A DNA stretch of 64,000 bases, taken from NCBI RefSeq assembly GCF_015704895.1, contig NZ_JADQWB010000006.1:1-64000 (forward strand), given 5' to 3'. This DNA comes from Agrobacterium leguminum. GTDB lineage: Bacteria > Pseudomonadota > Alphaproteobacteria > Rhizobiales > Rhizobiaceae. This document shows positions 8,373 through 16,784 of this stretch, one piece after another. Position numbers and translations under genes: made by a program. Within the stretch, counting starts at the first letter, position 1. Each line of letters opens with the position of its first letter. The notes below the pieces were generated by a model. That model had not been told where the DNA came from. It ran no database searches and saw only the letters and a list, made by a program, of their open reading frames with translations.

Positions 8373-9365
8373 GTGAAGTTACACGAACTCATCACTATAA
8401 TGGCCACCCTCGAAGAGCGCGGTGAACTCGAAAAACTGGACGAAATCGGCCTGCCACCCGGCAATGCCATCCAATGGCTGTTTGGGCTGACATCCGGATT
8501 CTATTTTGCCGACGGAGAAACGCGTCAAATACGCCAATCTATGCTGGGTTTGGCACTGCGTTATTACGATCTGGTAGAGGGTAACACCAATTTATTGTCG
8601 TTGAATGAGCGGACACGCCGTATTTCAGCAGGAAAACAGATTGAGGAATATCTGTCGCAGGGCGAATATTACGACGAGAGGGAGACCGCGAGCTTCTATA
8701 TCAGGCATATGCCAAAACAGGCGTTGCGTTCGACCGATCCGGTTCACGACTACTTTACTGCTCTTCTTCCTAGTGCCGGTTATCGCGGGGGAAATGGTCA
8801 CCTCATGTGCCAGACGAGGCTATCGGCGCTGTCGCGCGATCCGGCAGGTGTGATCCGTTTCTTCGTTGACGCCTGCCGCGACTTGCGGGTTTTCTATGCC
8901 GTGTCGGGTTTGTCGCTCTTTTTCTATTCCTATGCGTCGGGCGCAACTGCAAAAGCCTATCCTCTGTTTCGCAGGTTTCCTGGGCTGCTTTACGAGGATG
9001 GCGCGCGTTTTGGATTGGCCATACGAGACCGGACGGACACTATCCGCGACGTGAACTGGCTGACAGCCATCAACGATGAACTGCTCTCGCGGGTTGGTGG
9101 TTTCGACAAGGCACGAGCGGCACTCGGCGAAGAAGTCATCCTTCATCCTTACGAGGGTGGTGTCGTTCTCCAGGCTGGTAAACGGCCTGTGCTCGGCGAC
9201 CTGAACAAGGGGAGGGTGCCCGCAGCATATCGCGCGGTGAACGATTTCCTCAAACCCCTGCGTTACGAGAATTGGGAGCGCGCCTATCTAAGAGCACCAT
9301 ACGATGTCGATAAGATGGAGTACACCGAATGGTGGACACGCCGATTTGACGATGGCGAGCGCTAG
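8373..9365 (+). CDS. DUF3396 type VI immunity protein, copy 2
   Basis: This is the second tandem paralogue, about 330 residues. The GTG at 8373 is chosen because VKLHELITIMATLEERGE aligns with MNLNELVGTMAILEERGE of copy 1; an in-frame TTG at 8361 would add four residues. It carries the same blocks (FYFADGETRQIRQ, YRGGNGHLMC, FFYSYASGATAKAYPLFRR, RDVNWLTAINDELLSRVGG). Its C-terminal third differs from copies 1 and 3 at many positions (RAALGEEVILHPYEGG, ENWERAYLRAPYDVDKMEY), so it is the outgroup there, whereas its N-terminal half is close to copy 3. It may recognise a related effector from a competitor, or give dosage. Which copy is the true partner of the local effector cannot be told from sequence. 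Confidence 0.85.
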   Translation: MKLHELITIMATLEERGELEKLDEIGLPPGNAIQWLFGLTSGFYFADGETRQIRQSMLGLALRYYDLVEGNTNLLSLNERTRRISAGKQIEEYLSQGEYYDERETASFYIRHMPKQALRSTDPVHDYFTALLPSAGYRGGNGHLMCQTRLSALSRDPAGVIRFFVDACRDLRVFYAVSGLSLFFYSYASGATAKAYPLFRRFPGLLYEDGARFGLAIRDRTDTIRDVNWLTAINDELLSRVGGFDKARAALGEEVILHPYEGGVVLQAGKRPVLGDLNKGRVPAAYRAVNDFLKPLRYENWERAYLRAPYDVDKMEYTEWWTRRFDDGER

Positions 9366-9374
9366 GATGGCGTC

Positions 9375-10367
9375 TTGGATATAAACGAACTCATCGTCAG
9401 AATGGCGCTCCTCGAAGAGCGCGGTGAACTCGAAATACTGAACGAAATCGGCCCACCACCCGGCAATGCCATCCCGTGGTTGTTCGGGTTAACGGCCGGG
9501 TTCTATTTTGCGGATGGTGAAACACGGCATACACGCCAAGCCATGCTGGATCTGGCGCTACGCTACTACGACCTTGCGGAAGGCAACACAAATTTGTTGT
9601 CCTTTAACGAGCGCGTACGCCGCATCTCGTCACGGGAAGACGTTGCGCAAAGTCTGTCACAAGACGAGTATTTTGACAAAGGGGATACCGCGAGCTTCTA
9701 TATCAGGCACATGCCAAAAAAGGCGCTGCGTTCCACCGATCCGGTTTACGACTACTTTACTGTCCTCCTTCCAAGCGCCGGCTACCGCGGCGGCAATGGG
9801 CGCTTAATTTATCAGACGCGGTTATCGGAATTATCACGCAACCCGACTGGCGTGGTTCGCCTCTTCGTTGACGCTTGCCGCAATCTCCGGGTTTTTTATG
9901 CCGTTTCAGGGATGTCGCTTTTTTTCTATTCCTATGTGGCGGGTGCAACTGAAAGAGCATATCCTCTGTTCCGTCGGTTTCCCGGCCTTCTTTACGAAGA
10001 TAGCAGTAATTTCACTCTGGAAATATTGCGTCGCACCGATGTGATCCGTGACGTGAATTGGCTTACAGCCGTCAACGATGAGTTGCTCGCGCGCGTCGGT
10101 GGCATTGAGAAGGCAAGAGAAGTACTCGGAGACGATATCGTCCTCCATTCCTACGAGGGGGGCGTCGTTTTCCAGGCGGGTGAACGGCCCGTGCTGGGTG
10201 ACTTGAATAAGGGCCACGTGCCTGCAGCATACCGAGCGGTCAACGATTTCCTCAAGCCCTTGCGCTACGAGAACTGGGACTATCCCTATCTACGGGCTCC
10301 CTACGATGTCGATGAGATGGAGTATACGCAATGGTGGACACATCGATTTGACGATGGTGAACGTTGA
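9375..10367 (+). CDS. DUF3396 type VI immunity protein, copy 3 (mosaic)
   Basis: This is the third tandem paralogue, 330 residues, starting at a TTG (9375) with AGGATGG upstream; MDINELIVRMALLEERGE aligns with the starts of the other copies. The N-terminal half (FYFADGETRHTRQAMLDLAL) follows copy 2. From RTDVIRDVNWLTAVNDELL onward it follows copy 1 with only about five differences in 110 residues, and the DNA is nearly identical there too. The gene therefore looks like a recombinant of its two neighbours, or the product of recent gene conversion. The family blocks are intact and there is no frameshift, so it is probably functional. Confidence 0.85.
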   Translation: MDINELIVRMALLEERGELEILNEIGPPPGNAIPWLFGLTAGFYFADGETRHTRQAMLDLALRYYDLAEGNTNLLSFNERVRRISSREDVAQSLSQDEYFDKGDTASFYIRHMPKKALRSTDPVYDYFTVLLPSAGYRGGNGRLIYQTRLSELSRNPTGVVRLFVDACRNLRVFYAVSGMSLFFYSYVAGATERAYPLFRRFPGLLYEDSSNFTLEILRRTDVIRDVNWLTAVNDELLARVGGIEKAREVLGDDIVLHSYEGGVVFQAGERPVLGDLNKGHVPAAYRAVNDFLKPLRYENWDYPYLRAPYDVDEMEYTQWWTHRFDDGER

Positions 10368-10406
10368 GTTTGTCCAGCCTCGTGAAGTTAAACGAAACTT
10401 ATTGCC
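10368..10406 (+). pseudogene. Stub of a fourth DUF3396 immunity copy (spacer plus first codons)
   Basis: The bases after the copy 3 stop repeat those after the copy 1 stop. In both places a GTT-rich spacer leads to CTCGTGAAGTTA, then AACGAA here or CACGAA at copy 2. The similarity ends a few codons after the GTG at 10382 and no immunity-like reading frame follows. This is the expected relic of a tandem duplication whose last unit was deleted or interrupted. Confidence 0.6.
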
Positions 10407-10696
10407 ATCATTTCGTCTCGACGCTGCCTTCCGATGCAGCTGGCTGCGTCGCGACCGTTTTGGAAAATGCGGGATCGTCGTTATAAGGCGTGCTGCGGAA
10501 GAAGGCGGTTGAAAGGCGCTGGATCGCGGCGATCCGCTGGGGCCGTTCGTCGTCTCGCGCGCCTCATAACCAGGGATGTCGCCAAGAGCATGCCCTATCG
10601 ATTAGGCGGGTGGAGTTGCCTGAGAATGACTTATCGCGGAGACGCGCATCCTACACGAATTTGCGCTTTCGACCGGTATCGATACCGACGGTTCTG
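10407..10696. other. Gene-poor spacer after the immunity array
   Basis: No convincing coding sequence is visible. The short open frames here have no recognisable motifs and no ribosome-binding sites. The stretch separates the T6SS cargo operon from the lipoprotein/two-component/MacAB block. It begins at the broken fourth immunity copy, so it may be debris from the deletion that ended the array. Confidence 0.5.
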
Positions 10697-10718
10697 CGTA
10701 ACTTCCACGTAATTTTCG
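10697..10718 (+). promoter_or_regulatory. Tandem 11-bp direct repeat upstream of the lipoprotein gene
   Basis: CGTAACTTCCA is followed directly by CGTAATTTTC, so the CGTAA cores are exactly 11 bp apart. One-helical-turn spacing is typical of tandem OmpR/PhoB-family binding sites. Related pairs lie upstream of the response regulator gene (11231) and of macA (13498). The site is 78 bp before the lipoprotein ATG. Confidence 0.5.
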
Positions 10719-10795
10719 GTGTCCATACGTCTCCGCCTTGGTGCGTCGCAACGGTCGACGGGCGACCGTAGCGGCGATGGCTCGAAAGGACAGAC

Positions 10796-11080
10796 ATGAA
10801 AAAGATCATTTCAGGCGTACTCGTTTGCTTGACGCTGACAGCGTGCAGCCAGACGGAAAAGGGCGCCGGCATTGGTGCGGCGAGCGGCGCTATCATCGGT
10901 GGGTTGGCGAGCGGCACTTGGGAAGGCGCTGCAGTGGGAGCCGCCGCAGGCGGCGTGGGAGGGGCAGTGGTAGGCAACATCAGCGAACGTAACGACAGGA
11001 ACCTCCGCGACCGCTGGGAACAACGGGACCGCCGCGACTACGGATGCAGATACCGGGATCATTACGGTCGCTGCCGATAA
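10796..11080 (+). CDS. Small glycine-zipper lipoprotein
   Basis: The 94-residue protein has a lipoprotein signal: MKKIISGVLVCLTLTAC, with the lipobox LTAC, so Cys17 would be lipidated after cleavage. A glycine-zipper segment follows at about residues 24-62 (GIGAASGAIIGGLASG, then AAVGAAAGGVGGAVVG), of the type found in SlyB/Rcs-like outer-membrane lipoproteins. The C-terminal 30 residues are very rich in Arg and Asp. AAGGAC lies 8 bp before the ATG. Because a related direct repeat lies upstream of this gene, the regulator gene and macA, it is probably part of the same envelope-stress response. The exact role is unknown. Confidence 0.8.
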   Translation: MKKIISGVLVCLTLTACSQTEKGAGIGAASGAIIGGLASGTWEGAAVGAAAGGVGGAVVGNISERNDRNLRDRWEQRDRRDYGCRYRDHYGRCR

Positions 11081-11230
11081 AGATTGCGGCCTGAGAGGCG
11101 CACGTCAAAGGCGAGATGGATATCGGACGGACTTCGGTTTCTCCGGTCTCCCACGTCCGCAGCAGTTTCATGATGTCCCACAACCTGACGGTCAGGACAT
11201 CACGACTGTTGAGTTTATCTGAACCAGAGC

Positions 11231-11251
11231 CGTAGTTTTGCTGTAAAGACT
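11231..11251 (+). promoter_or_regulatory. Tandem 11-bp direct repeat upstream of the response regulator gene
   Basis: CGTAGTTTTGC is followed by TGTAAAGACT, with GTA cores 11 bp apart as at 10697 and 13498. It lies about 40-60 bp before the regulator start, a position compatible with autoregulation. A separate inverted repeat, GACTATC..GATAGTC, lies just downstream at 11248-11267 and could be a second site or an RNA hairpin. Confidence 0.42.
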
Positions 11252-11291
11252 ATCGGGAATGATAGTCCGAGACTGGACTGATTAGGCCACT

Positions 11292-11966
11292 ATGAAACTT
11301 CTACTTATCGAAGACGATCCGGAAATGACGGATGCGTTGAGGGTGGCCCTCTCGCAGCATGGCATCGTATTTGATGCTGTTGGAGATCTGGCGACGGCGC
11401 GGGAAGCAATCGCTATGGCGGATTATGATATTGTCCTTATCGACCGGCAACTGCCGGATGGTGATGGCAGTACCTTCCTCGCCGATTTGCACCGCACGGG
11501 TTCAAATACGCGATCGATCATCATCTCCGCTCTGAGATCGACCGACGAGCGAATTTCCGGCCTCAATGACGGCGCCGATGACTATTTGCCGAAGCCGTTC
11601 GAAATTCCCGAGCTGATTGCCAGAATGAGCGCTGTGCTGAGGCGGGTGCCGACAGCCGGCCCATTCGTCCTGTCGGCAGGAAACGTTACCTATGATCGGG
11701 TTTCATGCGATGTGCATGTCAACGGTGTCAGGCTTGCGCTCACCCGAAGGGAACTGCTCATCATCGAAACTCTTTTGAGAAACCGTGGTCGTACCGTGTT
11801 GCGCTCGTCCCTTGAGGGGCAGGTCTATTCCTTTGACGACGAAATCCAGTCGAACTCACTGGAGTCCAACATGTCTCGCCTGCGCCGAAAGCTTGGCGAA
11901 GCGGAGGCCGACATTGTTATCAAGAACATTCGTGGCATAGGCTACTACCTTCATGAGCAGAAATAG
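11292..11966 (+). CDS. OmpR-family two-component response regulator
   Basis: The 224-residue protein has a receiver domain (about 1-115) with the acidic pair E7-D8-D9, phospho-acceptor D51 in VLIDRQLPDGDG, and K101 in YLPKPF. It is followed by a winged-helix DNA-binding domain (about 125-222) with LALTRRELLIIETLLRNRG and SLESNMSRLRRKLGEAEADI. This is the QseB/PmrA-like layout. The gene overlaps the sensor kinase gene by 14 bp if that gene starts at 11953. Probable targets are itself, the lipoprotein at 10796 and macAB at 13565, judged from shared upstream repeats. Confidence 0.92.
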   Translation: MKLLLIEDDPEMTDALRVALSQHGIVFDAVGDLATAREAIAMADYDIVLIDRQLPDGDGSTFLADLHRTGSNTRSIIISALRSTDERISGLNDGADDYLPKPFEIPELIARMSAVLRRVPTAGPFVLSAGNVTYDRVSCDVHVNGVRLALTRRELLIIETLLRNRGRTVLRSSLEGQVYSFDDEIQSNSLESNMSRLRRKLGEAEADIVIKNIRGIGYYLHEQK

Positions 11967-13317
11967 GATGACCAGCACATCCCTTCGCTGGCGATTTACT
12001 TTTGGTTTTATTGTCCTGCAGCTCTGCGCGGTCATCGCCTCGCTCAGCCTGGTTTTCTATCTCCTTTCTGGCCTCAAGCCCGATGTGGCGATCACGTCCA
12101 TCTGGCTGTCTCAGGAAATCGCAGACTCGGTCCGTCTCGAGCCGAATGGCCGACCCCATCTGGTTCCGACGGCCGAGCTTAAAGAGATTATGGAGGAAGC
12201 GCCTGACCTGTGGTTCGTGGCAGACCTTGGAAAAGATATCGTCCTTGCACACGGCGCGCCTCCCGGGAAAATTGCCGACAACATGCCATTCCTGCGGGCG
12301 TTCAGAAGTGTCGAACTCCATGGTGACCTGAACGATCCGCTGAGTGTCGCCCGCATGGAGCGTTTCGACACAGAGGCCGGTGAGGCAACGATTTTTGCCG
12401 GCGGTGTTTCGATGTCCCAATATGGTGTGACCGTGCTGTTGGGGAACCTTGCCATCGGCGTACCGGCGCTGATCCTCGTCGCCATTTCCCTGATTGGCGT
12501 CCCGTTTGTCACACGCTGGGCTTTGCGGTCCTTCAGCGACCTGACCAGGCGTCTCGACAGGATCGATCTCGACACACGTGGCGCCCTGGTGGAAGAGCGG
12601 GGCCTGCCCACTGAGGTGCTTCGTCTGGTGCGCGACATCAACAGGGCGCTGCGTCGTCTCGATAGCGGCTTCGAGGCTACGGAGCGCTTCTTTGTCAACG
12701 CGGCCCATGAACTTCGAACGCCGATTGCTGTCCTGCAGGTGAGAATAGATACGCTTTCACCAGGTGCGGACAAGACACACCTGCAGACGGCCATCAAGCG
12801 ACTTACAGCAATCGCGAACCAGCTTCTCGACACCGAGAAGTACCGGCAGAAGCCCCAGCAGAATGCACCTGTCGATCTCAACAGCATTGTGTCGAAGGTG
12901 GTCGCCGACCTCGCGCCCCTGGCGATCGCCGAAGGTTACGAGATTTCGTTCGATAGCGATGCGGAAAACCTGTTCGTTCCCGGGGATGCCGAAGCTCTGG
13001 AGCGTGCATTCGTCAATCTGGTTCGTAATGCAGTCCAGTACGGAGGCGGACGAGGACAGATATCGGTCAGTATTGAGGCTGACGGCAGCGTGACTGTCGC
13101 CGATCAGGGCTGCGGAATTGCCGGTGACAAGCAGTCGCGCATATTCGAGCCGTTCTACCGTGTCAGCCCTCACGGCTCAGGTGCGGGGCTGGGGCTCAGC
13201 ATGGTCAACGAGATCGTCACCCGTCACGGCGGCTACGTTGAGCTTTCGTCCGCTCCAGGCAAGGGCAGCACATTTGCCGTACGCTGGCGCGAGAAGCGCG
13301 TTTTCCAGCAGCGGTAG
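11953..13317 (+). CDS. Membrane sensor histidine kinase
   Basis: The protein has 454 residues from the ATG at 11953; an ATG at 11968, just past the regulator stop, is an alternative. Two transmembrane helices (about 16-41 and 160-188) flank a periplasmic sensor loop of about 115 residues. A HAMP-like linker is followed by HisKA with H252 in FFVNAAHELRTP, and the HATPase region has the N box (FVNLVRNAVQYGG), G1 (VADQGCGI) and G2 (GAGLGLSMVNEIV). It phosphorylates the regulator encoded just upstream. The loop has no recognised ligand domain, so the signal is unknown. The nearby MacAB pump suggests an envelope or antimicrobial-peptide stimulus. Confidence 0.92.
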   Translation: MSRNRMTSTSLRWRFTFGFIVLQLCAVIASLSLVFYLLSGLKPDVAITSIWLSQEIADSVRLEPNGRPHLVPTAELKEIMEEAPDLWFVADLGKDIVLAHGAPPGKIADNMPFLRAFRSVELHGDLNDPLSVARMERFDTEAGEATIFAGGVSMSQYGVTVLLGNLAIGVPALILVAISLIGVPFVTRWALRSFSDLTRRLDRIDLDTRGALVEERGLPTEVLRLVRDINRALRRLDSGFEATERFFVNAAHELRTPIAVLQVRIDTLSPGADKTHLQTAIKRLTAIANQLLDTEKYRQKPQQNAPVDLNSIVSKVVADLAPLAIAEGYEISFDSDAENLFVPGDAEALERAFVNLVRNAVQYGGGRGQISVSIEADGSVTVADQGCGIAGDKQSRIFEPFYRVSPHGSGAGLGLSMVNEIVTRHGGYVELSSAPGKGSTFAVRWREKRVFQQR

Positions 13318-13497
13318 GTCCGTCGCCTGCGCCAACAGGTCAAGGCGTTTTCATCCGTCGATGTTGGCTGAGCACGGTCGCGATCGCTTGATGTCGGGCG
13401 GGCAATCTTTGGGATGCCATCCACATTGCAAGCCCTCTTTGCCGATCGGTTGATCTTACAGCGCGTGCCAAACGGATCAGGCGCGACGACCGCTCTC

Positions 13498-13518
13498 CGT
13501 AATTTTCAGGTAACTCTC
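13498..13518 (+). promoter_or_regulatory. Tandem 11-bp direct repeat upstream of macA
   Basis: CGTAATTTTCA is followed by GGTAACTCTC, with the second GTAA core 11 bp after the first. It closely resembles the repeat at 10697 (CGTAACTTCCA/CGTAATTTTC). The site ends about 47 bp before the macA ATG, in the only long non-coding stretch (13318-13564) between the kinase gene and macA. It would fit activation of macAB by the adjacent response regulator. Confidence 0.5.
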
Positions 13519-13564
13519 GTGACAGAGAAAGCCCGCAAATTTCAATAGCATGGGCCACGACTAA

Positions 13565-14758
13565 ATGACACGACACATTACCCGCAAGCGTTTCATCCTG
13601 GCGGCGGCAACCCTTGTCGGTCTGCTGGTCGTCTGGCTGCTGTTTCTGCGTCCGCCGGCGAAGCCTGAACTGGTGACCGCGCAGGCGCGAACGGGTGACA
13701 TTGAAGAGGTGGTGCTGGCGACCGGGGTTCTCGAACCGCTCGAGCTGGTGCGTGTCGGCGCCCAGGCCTCGGGTCGCGTTGAGCATCTGGCTGTCAAGAT
13801 CGGTGATATCGTCGAGGCTGGCCAATTGGTGGCCGAGATCGATTCCCAGACCCGGCGCAACACCTTGCGGGACCGCGAGGCCGCTTTGGCCAATATCCGC
13901 GCCGTTCTCGCTGCGCGCAGGGCCGGTCTGGTGAAAGCCGAGAAGGATTTCGAGCGCGAGCGTGACCTGCTGGCAGGTGGTTCCACGCCGCGCGCCCAGT
14001 ATGACGCCGCGGTTGCGATGCGAGACACCGCGCGGGCTGAGGTTCAGTCGCTGCATGCTCAGGTCGCCCAAGCGCAGGTCGCGCTGGAATCTGCGGGTAT
14101 AGAACTGGACTATACGCGCATCACTGCCCCAATTGCCGGCACGGTGGTCGCGATCGTCACTGACGAAGGCCAAACCGTGAATGCCCTGCAGACCGCGCCG
14201 ACCATCGTCATGATCGCCCGATTGGACACAATGACGGTGCGCGCGGATATCTCCGAGGCTGACGTCGTGCGTGTAGGGCGCGGCCTGCCGGTCTGGTTCA
14301 GCATTCTTGGCGATCCGAAGCGCCGTTTCGATGGGGAGTTGCGACAGGTGGAACCGGCCCCGGCCTCCATCGCCAACGAGAGCAACGCCGCCGCGAGCCG
14401 GATTGGCGCAACCAACGGCGCGGTCTATTACACCGGGCTGATCGACGTGGCGAATGCCGACGGGGTCCTGCGGCCCTCCATGACGGCGCAGGTGTCCATC
14501 GTTTTGAGCCGCGTCAGCGGCGCCGTGCTGGTTCCGCTCAGCGCAGTGGAAGGCGCGCTACGGGCCGGGGACACGGCGCGTGTCCGCGTATCGGACGCGA
14601 TGGGCGAGGTCCAGATCCGGCAGGTCCAGGTCGGCATCGATAACGGCGCGGACATCCAGATCCTCAGCGGTCTTCAGGCAGGCGAGACCATCGTCCTGGG
14701 GGCATCCACGGATGAACGCACCGATGGCCAGGCTCAGCTGGCCGCGGCGAAGCGATAG
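13565..14758 (+). CDS. macA: MacA-like periplasmic adaptor of an ABC efflux pump
   Basis: The 397-residue HlyD/RND-type membrane fusion protein has an N-terminal anchor (FILAAATLVGLLVVWLLFL), a first lipoyl half (RVGAQASGRVEHLAVKIGD), an alpha-helical hairpin (about 85-165), the second lipoyl half (ITAPIAGTVVAIVTDEGQTV), then beta-barrel and membrane-proximal domains ending in VGIDNGADIQILSGLQAGE. It links the inner-membrane MacB to an outer-membrane channel. It starts 8 bp before macB, with which it forms a clear operon. Substrates of MacAB systems include macrolides, toxins and lipopeptides; which applies here cannot be told. Confidence 0.9.
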   Translation: MTRHITRKRFILAAATLVGLLVVWLLFLRPPAKPELVTAQARTGDIEEVVLATGVLEPLELVRVGAQASGRVEHLAVKIGDIVEAGQLVAEIDSQTRRNTLRDREAALANIRAVLAARRAGLVKAEKDFERERDLLAGGSTPRAQYDAAVAMRDTARAEVQSLHAQVAQAQVALESAGIELDYTRITAPIAGTVVAIVTDEGQTVNALQTAPTIVMIARLDTMTVRADISEADVVRVGRGLPVWFSILGDPKRRFDGELRQVEPAPASIANESNAAASRIGATNGAVYYTGLIDVANADGVLRPSMTAQVSIVLSRVSGAVLVPLSAVEGALRAGDTARVRVSDAMGEVQIRQVQVGIDNGADIQILSGLQAGETIVLGASTDERTDGQAQLAAAKR

Positions 14759-14766
14759 GGCGCGCT

Positions 14767-16716
14767 ATGACGGAACCACTGATCCGCGTACGTGGGGTAT
14801 CCCGCGCTTTCCCCGCAGGCGACGAGATGGTGCGGGTGCTAAAAGACGTTGACCTCGACATCGAGGCCGGCGAGATGATGGCCATCATCGGCGCTTCTGG
14901 CTCCGGCAAGTCGACGCTGATGAACATCCTGGGCTGCCTCGATCGTCCGACGGACGGCAGCTACTGGATCGAAGGACGCGAGACCTCGAAGATGTCCGTG
15001 GACGAACTGGCGGCGCTGCGCCGTGAGCGTTTTGGTTTCATCTTCCAGCGCTATCATCTGCTTGGCGATCTCAGCGCGGCCAGCAACGTCGAGGTGCCGG
15101 CCATCTATGCCGGACGCAACCGATCCGACCGGCACAAGCGAGCGATCTCCTTGTTGACCCGGCTGGGCCTCGCCGAGCGGACGGGCAATATCCCGGGCAA
15201 GCTTTCGGGCGGCCAGCAGCAGCGGGTGTCGATCGCCCGCGCCCTGATGAATGGCGGCGAGATAATTCTGGCCGACGAACCGACCGGAGCGCTGGATACG
15301 CACAGTGGCGCCGAAGTCATGAAGATCCTGCGCGAGCTTCACGCCGAGGGGCACACCATCATCCTCGTCACTCACGACAAGAAGATCGCCGAACACGCGG
15401 ATCGGGTCGTGGAGATCAGCGACGGCGTTGTCATTTCCGACGAGCGCAATATATCCAAGTCCGCCGCGACGGTCCGTCCTATCCGCGAGCACGCGCCGGG
15501 CGCTGGCTGGCGCGGCGCACTTGACCGGATGACTGAGGCCTTTCGTATGGCGGGCGCGGCAATCTGGGCACACAAGATGCGCTCGCTTCTGACCATGCTC
15601 GGCATCATCATCGGTATCGCCTCGGTGGCGGCTATCTCGGCACTGGGAGCCGGCTCGCAGCAACAAATCCTGAGCAGTATCAGTTCGCTCGGCACCAACA
15701 CGATCGAGGTGCGGGCCGGCAAAGGCTTCGGCGATCTGGAAGCGGGCAAGATACGGACGCTGGTTCCCGCCGACGCAGAAGCGCTGGTGAACCAGCCCTA
15801 TGTCGACAGCGTGACACCAACCGTCACGACGAGTGTAACTGTCAAGCGCGCCGCCGTGGCCGTCAATGCGTCAGTCACCGGAGTTGGCGCGGACTTCTTT
15901 CGTGTACGGGGCCTCGAGCTGGCGCATGGACAATTGTTCGACGCCCAGGATGTTACCGCCTACAGCCAGAATGTGGTGATCGATGCAAACGCCGCGCGAG
16001 ACCTGTTTCCAGACCGGGTTAACCCGGTGGGGCAGGTCATCCTTCTGGGCACAATGCCGGCGAGGGTTGTGGGTGTGACGAAACGGGAAAACTCCTTCGG
16101 CCCGGCGGTTGATACATTGACGGTTTATGCGCCTTACACAACCGTCATGGGCCGCATGCTGGGTCGTCCGAATGTCGACGGCATAACGGTCCGTATCAGA
16201 GACGATGTCGACCCGGGCAATGTCGAAGCCGCAGTTTCCCGCCTTATCGAGCGTCGGCATGGCGCGAAAGACTTCTTCCTCACCAACTCGGCGACCATTC
16301 GCGAGACTATCGAGACCACCACGCAAACCCTGACGTTGCTGATTTCGTCAGTCGCCGTGATCTCGCTAATTGTCGGCGGCATCGGCGTGATGAATATCAT
16401 GCTGGTGTCCGTGACCGAGCGCACCAAGGAGATCGGGGTTCGTGTGGCCGTCGGCGCGCGCCGCAGCGATATTCTCTCCCAGTTCCTGATCGAGGCCATT
16501 CTGGTCTGCCTTGTCGGCGGCTTCATGGGAGTGATGCTCGCCCTCGGGATCAGCGCTCTTTTCAATTTGCTGAGCCCCGACTTCAAAATGATCTTTTCTT
16601 CGGGCTCCATCATGGTGGCCTTCGCCTGCTCAACCCTGATCGGAATCGTCTTCGGCTTCCTTCCCGCTCGCAATGCGGCAAAGCTGGACCCGATAGAAGC
16701 CCTGGCGCGTGACTGA
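14767..16716 (+). CDS. macB: MacB-like ABC transporter (ATPase plus FtsX-type permease)
   Basis: The 649-residue protein has an N-terminal ATPase: Walker [10 protein letters not shown], signature [15 protein letters not shown], Walker [13 protein letters not shown] and switch His in VTHD. The C-terminal MacB permease has one helix at about 277-300, a large periplasmic domain (about 300-520) and three helices at the end ([40 protein letters not shown], and the segment before [18 protein letters not shown]). This matches MacB in length and order. It works as a dimer with the MacA at 13565. No outer-membrane TolC-type gene is adjacent, so a channel must be encoded elsewhere. Confidence 0.93.
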   Translation: MTEPLIRVRGVSRAFPAGDEMVRVLKDVDLDIEAGEMMAIIGASGSGKSTLMNILGCLDRPTDGSYWIEGRETSKMSVDELAALRRERFGFIFQRYHLLGDLSAASNVEVPAIYAGRNRSDRHKRAISLLTRLGLAERTGNIPGKLSGGQQQRVSIARALMNGGEIILADEPTGALDTHSGAEVMKILRELHAEGHTIILVTHDKKIAEHADRVVEISDGVVISDERNISKSAATVRPIREHAPGAGWRGALDRMTEAFRMAGAAIWAHKMRSLLTMLGIIIGIASVAAISALGAGSQQQILSSISSLGTNTIEVRAGKGFGDLEAGKIRTLVPADAEALVNQPYVDSVTPTVTTSVTVKRAAVAVNASVTGVGADFFRVRGLELAHGQLFDAQDVTAYSQNVVIDANAARDLFPDRVNPVGQVILLGTMPARVVGVTKRENSFGPAVDTLTVYAPYTTVMGRMLGRPNVDGITVRIRDDVDPGNVEAAVSRLIERRHGAKDFFLTNSATIRETIETTTQTLTLLISSVAVISLIVGGIGVMNIMLVSVTERTKEIGVRVAVGARRSDILSQFLIEAILVCLVGGFMGVMLALGISALFNLLSPDFKMIFSSGSIMVAFACSTLIGIVFGFLPARNAAKLDPIEALARD

Positions 16717-16784
16717 TGACCCGCAAACATCTACTTGGTAGCCGTTGCGGTTCGCTTGTTATGATTGAGGCTGACGTAGTTTCA

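Noticed and set aside
7366-10367. The three tandem repeats as a CRISPR array or transposon duplication
   Set aside because: The repeat units are full 1-kb coding genes without terminal inverted repeats or spacers; no CRISPR-type short repeats occur in the window.
14767-16716. MacB as a lipoprotein exporter (LolCDE-like)
   Set aside because: Fused ATPase-permease architecture and the adjacent MacA-type adaptor fit MacB; LolC/E permeases are separate from their ATPase.
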